The notes below the pieces were generated by a model. It ran no database searches. It was not told the origin of the DNA and saw nothing but the letters and a program-made list of their open reading frames with translations. Below, piece after piece: positions 29,324 to 34,094 of a DNA stretch of 34,094 nucleotides (position 1 is the first letter of the stretch; each line of letters begins with the position of its first letter). Source of the stretch: RUG13615 sp040307715. GTDB lineage: Bacteria; Bacillota; Clostridia; Peptostreptococcales; Anaerovoracaceae. The position numbers and the translations under genes were made by a program. The DNA lies in the NCBI GenBank assembly GCA_040307715.1, contig JAWRJC010000035.1:1-34094 (forward strand), given 5' to 3'.

Positions 29324-30094
29324 ATGCCTTCAATAAAAAATAATGTTGATTTAAAATCCGCAAATGAAACAACAGGGTCTAAGGGGGAATCAACTATTAA
29401 AAGAAAAGGTTGTAAGGATATTTGGAATGCATTTATGTGTGAAGGAGCAACTTTTACGGATAATGATATTCCTATTTGCCCAACCACTGCAAAGGAATTG
29501 CCCTCGAGGATTATTCTTTGGGACGAAGCAAAACACATATATAAGAAACAAAACCGGTACAATAAGGCGTTTCATGTGGACGCTTTTGTCTGCTTTTACA
29601 TGGACGATTATAAATTCGATGGTGTCAAAGAGGGGATTTGGTACAATTATAGGCGTGCGTTAGAAATACTCTCTCACTTTGCTGGCGTTATCACACCAGA
29701 CTATTCGACATATCAGGACTTCCCAGAGCCCATTAAGGTTTATAATACATATAGGATGCGCACTTTTGGATACTGGTTGGGCTGTCACGGCATTCCTGTC
29801 ATTAATAATGTCCGTTGGGGAACATCCGAATCCTTCAAGTATTGCTTTGATGGAATCGAAGAGCACACAATTGTTGCTATAGGAACTGTTGGGGGCAGCC
29901 CGCGTCAAATAATAGATCGTGAACGATTTCAGGAAGGATTGAGAGAACTTGATAGAATTAAGAAGCCTTCAGACATCATTGTATATGGCTCGGCTAATTA
30001 TGACTGCTTTAATGAACTGATGGATAAGGGTACTCGAGTGTTCTCTTTTCCAAGCCATACTGCAAAAGCCTTCGAAGGGAGGTGTGCAGAATGA
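29324..30094 (+). CDS. DUF4417 domain protein
   Basis: This 256-residue protein has a Lys/Asn-rich N-terminus and a body recognised as DUF4417. Segments are FHVDAFVCFYMDDYKFDGV near 86, the middle VITPDYSTYQDFPEPIKVYNTYRMRTFGYWLGCHGIPVINNVRWG near 124-168, and late VAIGTVGGSPRQIIDRERFQEGLREL. This family occurs in phages and mobile elements; its function is not known to me. AAAGGGGGG precedes the ATG at 29324, which I prefer to the frame start at 29270. Codon use is much AT-richer than the neighbouring core genes. Its stop overlaps the deaminase start (ATGA), so the two are coupled. Confidence 0.75.
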   Translation: MPSIKNNVDLKSANETTGSKGESTIKRKGCKDIWNAFMCEGATFTDNDIPICPTTAKELPSRIILWDEAKHIYKKQNRYNKAFHVDAFVCFYMDDYKFDGVKEGIWYNYRRALEILSHFAGVITPDYSTYQDFPEPIKVYNTYRMRTFGYWLGCHGIPVINNVRWGTSESFKYCFDGIEEHTIVAIGTVGGSPRQIIDRERFQEGLRELDRIKKPSDIIVYGSANYDCFNELMDKGTRVFSFPSHTAKAFEGRCAE

Positions 30095-30531
30095 GTAAAG
30101 GGAATGCCGGGTTGTATGTAAAAACAAAAGGGCATCGTGCTATCGGTGACTCATTAAGAGAAAAGGCGAGAAAAGCAGTAAACCGTCTTATTGATACTGC
30201 TCCTGGAAGTAAGAATAAAGCGATGGCTGTTGGCGCATATGATTTACGGACAGGAAGAATAGTTGCTGTTTTTGCTGGATCTATACCGGATAAAATACAT
30301 CCGCTCTTACGTGAAAGAGCGAAACTGGTCGGTGGGATTGGAACTCATGGAGTATCACAAAGAAACACAGTCGGGGTTTGCGCAGAATTCCATGCTGTTA
30401 ATCAAATGCTGCTAAATGGTTCTGAATGGGCATCAATACGTTTAACGAAGCCGGTTAGGCCAAGAACAAAGAAGGAGATGCCATACTGTGATAATTGCAA
30501 AGTCATGTTTTCTGACTTGATCGATGAGTAG
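30091..30531 (+). CDS. Freestanding YwqJ-type nucleic-acid deaminase
   Basis: This 146-residue protein carries the zinc-deaminase signature: VGVCAEFHAVNQ with Cys97 and catalytic Glu99, then MPYCDNCKVMF with Cys133 and Cys136. The layout matches the YwqJ-type deaminases known as C-terminal toxin domains of LXG or other polymorphic toxins. Here there is no LXG, Rhs, signal or membrane part: the frame opens with a basic segment of about 40 residues. GGGAGG stands 8 bases before the ATG at 30091. It sits between the DUF4417 gene and a small unknown gene. It could be an orphan toxin module or an intracellular effector such as an anti-phage enzyme. The target base and nucleic acid cannot be told. 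Confidence 0.75.
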   Translation: MSKGNAGLYVKTKGHRAIGDSLREKARKAVNRLIDTAPGSKNKAMAVGAYDLRTGRIVAVFAGSIPDKIHPLLRERAKLVGGIGTHGVSQRNTVGVCAEFHAVNQMLLNGSEWASIRLTKPVRPRTKKEMPYCDNCKVMFSDLIDE

Positions 30532-30545
30532 GAGGAAAAAGAATT

Positions 30546-30983
30546 ATGAGATACAGTGAGATTGATCTTCAGTGTGAAGATATTATGTGGTTTGGCGTAG
30601 ATTCTTTTGACCACATCTTCGTCTGTACGGCGGGGGGCTTTGGCAACGTTCCGGAGTTCGTATGCAGCAGCAGAGAGAATAATGAAAGATTGATTGAGTA
30701 TTTCCTGAATGAAATGCCTTCCAGAGGAGGTTCGATTCTGTTAGTTGAAAAAGAAGATACACCGCTTGTGGAAGATAGTATGATTCTATCTGGGAAGGGT
30801 CTGTACTGTTTTGATGTTGTAATTGAAGGGGAGGAGCAAGGGGGATATACAAAAATCGCATATCCAGATAACCCAGTAGTAGTCTCGGATCTTCCCAAAC
30901 CAATACAGGAGTTACTGAACGATCATAGAGTTGCCATTGATACTTCAGCCGCAGATTATTTAAAAGTGGAACATGCATATTAA
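30546..30983 (+). CDS. Unknown protein, possible immunity partner
   Basis: This 145-residue acidic protein has mixed helix and strand. Visible segments are DIMWFGVDSFDHIFVCTAGGFGNVPEFV at 12-39, a helix with NNERLIEYFLNEMP, and a C-terminal strand-helix part. I do not recognise the family. It follows the deaminase by 14 bases with a good AGGAGGA ribosome binding site, the usual place of an immunity gene behind a toxin. Small acidic single-domain proteins are common there, but the role is inferred from position only. Confidence 0.65.
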   Translation: MRYSEIDLQCEDIMWFGVDSFDHIFVCTAGGFGNVPEFVCSSRENNERLIEYFLNEMPSRGGSILLVEKEDTPLVEDSMILSGKGLYCFDVVIEGEEQGGYTKIAYPDNPVVVSDLPKPIQELLNDHRVAIDTSAADYLKVEHAY

Positions 30984-30989
30984 TAAAGT

Positions 30990-31024
30990 GCCCGCTGTGG
31001 AATCATCACAGCGGGCGTTTTATT
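30990..31024 (+). terminator. Terminator of the AT-rich cassette
   Basis: GCCCGCTGTG (30990-30999) pairs perfectly with CACAGCGGGC (31007-31016) around GAATCAT, then GTTTTATT. It separates the cassette from the converging leu operon. Confidence 0.9.
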
Positions 31025-31049
31025 GATTTATCTACTTTGTGAAATAACA

Positions 31050-32213
31050 CTATTTAATTGCATTTGCGATGAGGTCGCCGCACGTCTTTGTCCCGATCGG
31101 GTTGTGCAGGACGTGTGCTTTGGCCTGCTGTGCGATGAGAGCGGTGTCTCTTGTGAGCGGGAGAATGGACTCTCTGGCTTTGGGCGATTCCGAAGCGCTG
31201 CCGTCGTGCAGGTCAGCTGTACGGTAACCGGTCGCCAGGACTTCCTTGACCGCATCCTCGATGGCATTGGCTTCGTCCAGCAGTCCGAACGAATAACGGA
31301 GCATCATCGCGACGGACAGGATCGTGGCCATCGGGTTGGCGATGTTGTCGCCGGCGATGTCCGGGGCGCTGCCGTGGACGGGCTCATACATACCGAAGTT
31401 ACCTTCCGCCAGGCTCGCGGACGGGAGCATCCCGATGGAGCCGGTGATCTGGCTGGCTTCGTCGGAGAGGATGTCGCCGAAGATGTTGCTGGTCAGGATG
31501 ACGTCAAACTGCTTGGGGTTGAGCACCAGCTGCATCGCGGTGTTGTCGACGTAGTAGTGGTTGAGGGCGACTTCCGGGTAGTCCTGCGCAACTTCGTTGA
31601 CGACCTTTCTCCAGAGGCGCGAACTCTCGAGGACGTTCGCCTTGTCGACGCTGGTGACTTTCTTGTTGCGCTTCATGGCCATGTCGAACGCGACTTTGGC
31701 GATGCGGCGGATCTCCATCTCGGAATACTGCTCAACATCGTAAGCGGTCTCGCCGCCTTCCGTCTGTTTGCGGCCGCGTTCGCCGAAGTAGATGCCGCCG
31801 GTCAGTTCGCGGACGACCACGATGTCGAGGCCGCCGGCGACGATTTCAGGCTTGAGCGGGCAGGCATTGGCGAGCTCTTCAAAGAGCATGGCCGGGCGCA
31901 GGTTGGCGAAGAGGCCAAGTTCCTTGCGCAGACCGAGCAGCGCCTTTTCCGGGCGCTGTTCTCCGGGCAGGTCGTCCCACTTGGGGCCGCCGACCGCACC
32001 GAGCAGGACCGCGTCCGCTTTCTTGCATTTGTCGATGGTCTCCTGCGGGAGGCATTCACCGTCGTTGTCGATGGCGCACCCGCCGGCCAGCACGTAGTCA
32101 TAGGAGAAGTGATGACCGTACACTTCGCCGACTTTGTTCAGTACTTTGATGGCTTCATCCACGACTTCCGGGCCGATGCCGTCGCCGCGGATCACTGCGA
32201 TTCTGTAGTTCAT
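31050..32213 (-). CDS. leuB: 3-isopropylmalate dehydrogenase
   Basis: This 387-residue NAD-dependent enzyme oxidises and decarboxylates 3-isopropylmalate in leucine synthesis. Signatures are GDGIGPEV at 10-17, GAVGGPKWD near 92, LRKELGLFANLRPA, VVRELTGGIYFGE, Lys/Asp of the metal site (SVDKANVLESSRLWR, NIFGDILSDEASQITGSIGMLPSASL), and PVHGSAPDIAG. The C-terminus carries about 25 extra residues between GYRTADLHDG and GTKTCGDLI compared with the usual enzyme. It is the last gene of a leftward leuC-leuD-leuB operon; the ribosome binding site is weak. Confidence 0.95.
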   Translation of the reverse strand: MNYRIAVIRGDGIGPEVVDEAIKVLNKVGEVYGHHFSYDYVLAGGCAIDNDGECLPQETIDKCKKADAVLLGAVGGPKWDDLPGEQRPEKALLGLRKELGLFANLRPAMLFEELANACPLKPEIVAGGLDIVVVRELTGGIYFGERGRKQTEGGETAYDVEQYSEMEIRRIAKVAFDMAMKRNKKVTSVDKANVLESSRLWRKVVNEVAQDYPEVALNHYYVDNTAMQLVLNPKQFDVILTSNIFGDILSDEASQITGSIGMLPSASLAEGNFGMYEPVHGSAPDIAGDNIANPMATILSVAMMLRYSFGLLDEANAIEDAVKEVLATGYRTADLHDGSASESPKARESILPLTRDTALIAQQAKAHVLHNPIGTKTCGDLIANAIK

Positions 32214-32282
32214 AATGGTATTCTTTCTGCTGCTGCCAGCGTATGAAAACGGAACCGCCGGACACGGCGATTCCTCGACTGC

Positions 32283-32768
32283 TTACTTGAGACTGTTGAG
32301 CAGGCCGCCCGCATCGATGATTTCCTGAATGAATGCGGGGAAGGGCGCTGCCTGATAGGTCTCGCCTTTGGTGACGTTGGTGATCACGCCGCTCTCGAAG
32401 TCGATCGCCACTTCATCGCCGTCCTCGATGCGCTCGCTCGCCTCGGGGCACTCCATGATGGGCAGGCCGATATTGATGGCGTTGCGGTAGAAAATGCGCG
32501 CGAAGGTGGTCGCGATGACGCAGCTGATGCCGCGCTGCTTGATGACGACGGGGGCGTGCTCTCTGGAACTGCCGCAGCCGAAGTTGTCACAGGCGACGAT
32601 GATGTCGCCGGGGCTTGCCTTCTCAACGAACTTGGGGTCGATGTCCTCCATGCAGTGCAGGGACAGTTCGTCCATGTCGTGGATGTTCAGGTAACGCGCG
32701 GGGATGATGACGTCGGTGTTGACGTCGTCACCGTATTTGTGGACGCGGCCTTGTACTTTCTTTTCCAT
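32283..32768 (-). CDS. leuD: 3-isopropylmalate dehydratase small subunit
   Basis: This 161-residue small subunit provides the swivelling domain of isopropylmalate isomerase. YGDDVNTDVIIPARYL near 12 and NFGCGSSREHAPVVIK near 62 are the family signatures, the latter binding substrate. It works as a dimer with LeuC. AAGGAG stands 8 bases before the ATG, and the gene follows leuC by 15 bases. Length is typical of the bacterial/archaeal short LeuD. Confidence 0.95.
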   Translation of the reverse strand: MEKKVQGRVHKYGDDVNTDVIIPARYLNIHDMDELSLHCMEDIDPKFVEKASPGDIIVACDNFGCGSSREHAPVVIKQRGISCVIATTFARIFYRNAINIGLPIMECPEASERIEDGDEVAIDFESGVITNVTKGETYQAAPFPAFIQEIIDAGGLLNSLK

Positions 32769-32783
32769 GAATCGCTCTCCTTC

Positions 32784-34052
<1,269 letters not shown>

Positions 34053-34094
34053 TGTAGGTTGCCTCCTTGTAATCGGGATATTCCGGCGCGGCGC

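Overview
The window looks like chromosome of a GC-rich clostridial (Firmicutes) anaerobe. It has GGAGG-type ribosome binding sites, a DUF3793 gene beside a flavodoxin, a cobalamin riboswitch over an anaerobic-type tetrapyrrole operon, and roughly 60% GC by eye in the core genes. The species cannot be named from the sequence alone. Two blocks look foreign: positions 1-7079 and about 29090-31024.

Positions 1 to about 7079 are almost all of a small integrated element sitting at the 3' side of a tRNA-Ala(CGC) gene. Its order matches phage-inducible chromosomal islands (PICIs): a leftward integrase and CI-like repressor, a divergent operator region, then rightward cro-like, excisionase-like and RepA-like ATPase genes. 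These are followed by an iteron-type origin candidate, small genes, a phage scaffold gene, a major capsid gene and one orphan gene. There is no terminase, portal, protease, tail or lysis gene. Paired TTAACCCAA repeats near both ends look like integrase arm sites, so the left junction probably lies just before base 1.

Positions 7156-10175 hold a lipoprotein and a secreted NagZ-type GH3 enzyme. Positions 10181-17438 are a leftward aromatic amino acid operon: aroF, tyrA, aroB, aroA, aroC and an aroE-aroK fusion. A Tyr-codon-rich leader peptide and a terminator precede it, which is the layout of a transcription attenuator. Positions 17522-24611 are a rightward cobalamin/siroheme operon under a B12 riboswitch: hemB, a DUF819 membrane protein, a small sulfite-reductase-like protein, a precorrin-2 dehydrogenase, hemC, a cobA-hemD fusion and cobI. 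A bidirectional terminator and two copies of a hairpin repeat follow.

Positions 24895-27806 carry a surface protein with clostridial heme/iron-type domains, divergent from an ABC exporter pair. Positions 27839-29086 are a flavodoxin-DUF3793 operon with two TTAG/CTAA palindromes. Positions 29098-31024 are an AT-rich three-gene cassette with its own promoter and terminator: a DUF4417 protein, a freestanding YwqJ-type deaminase and an unknown possible immunity partner. The right end is a leftward leuC-leuD-leuB operon.

A word analysis by eye also shows the octamer GCGATTCC about 21 times in the core-genome parts, where about one is expected. It is absent from both foreign blocks.
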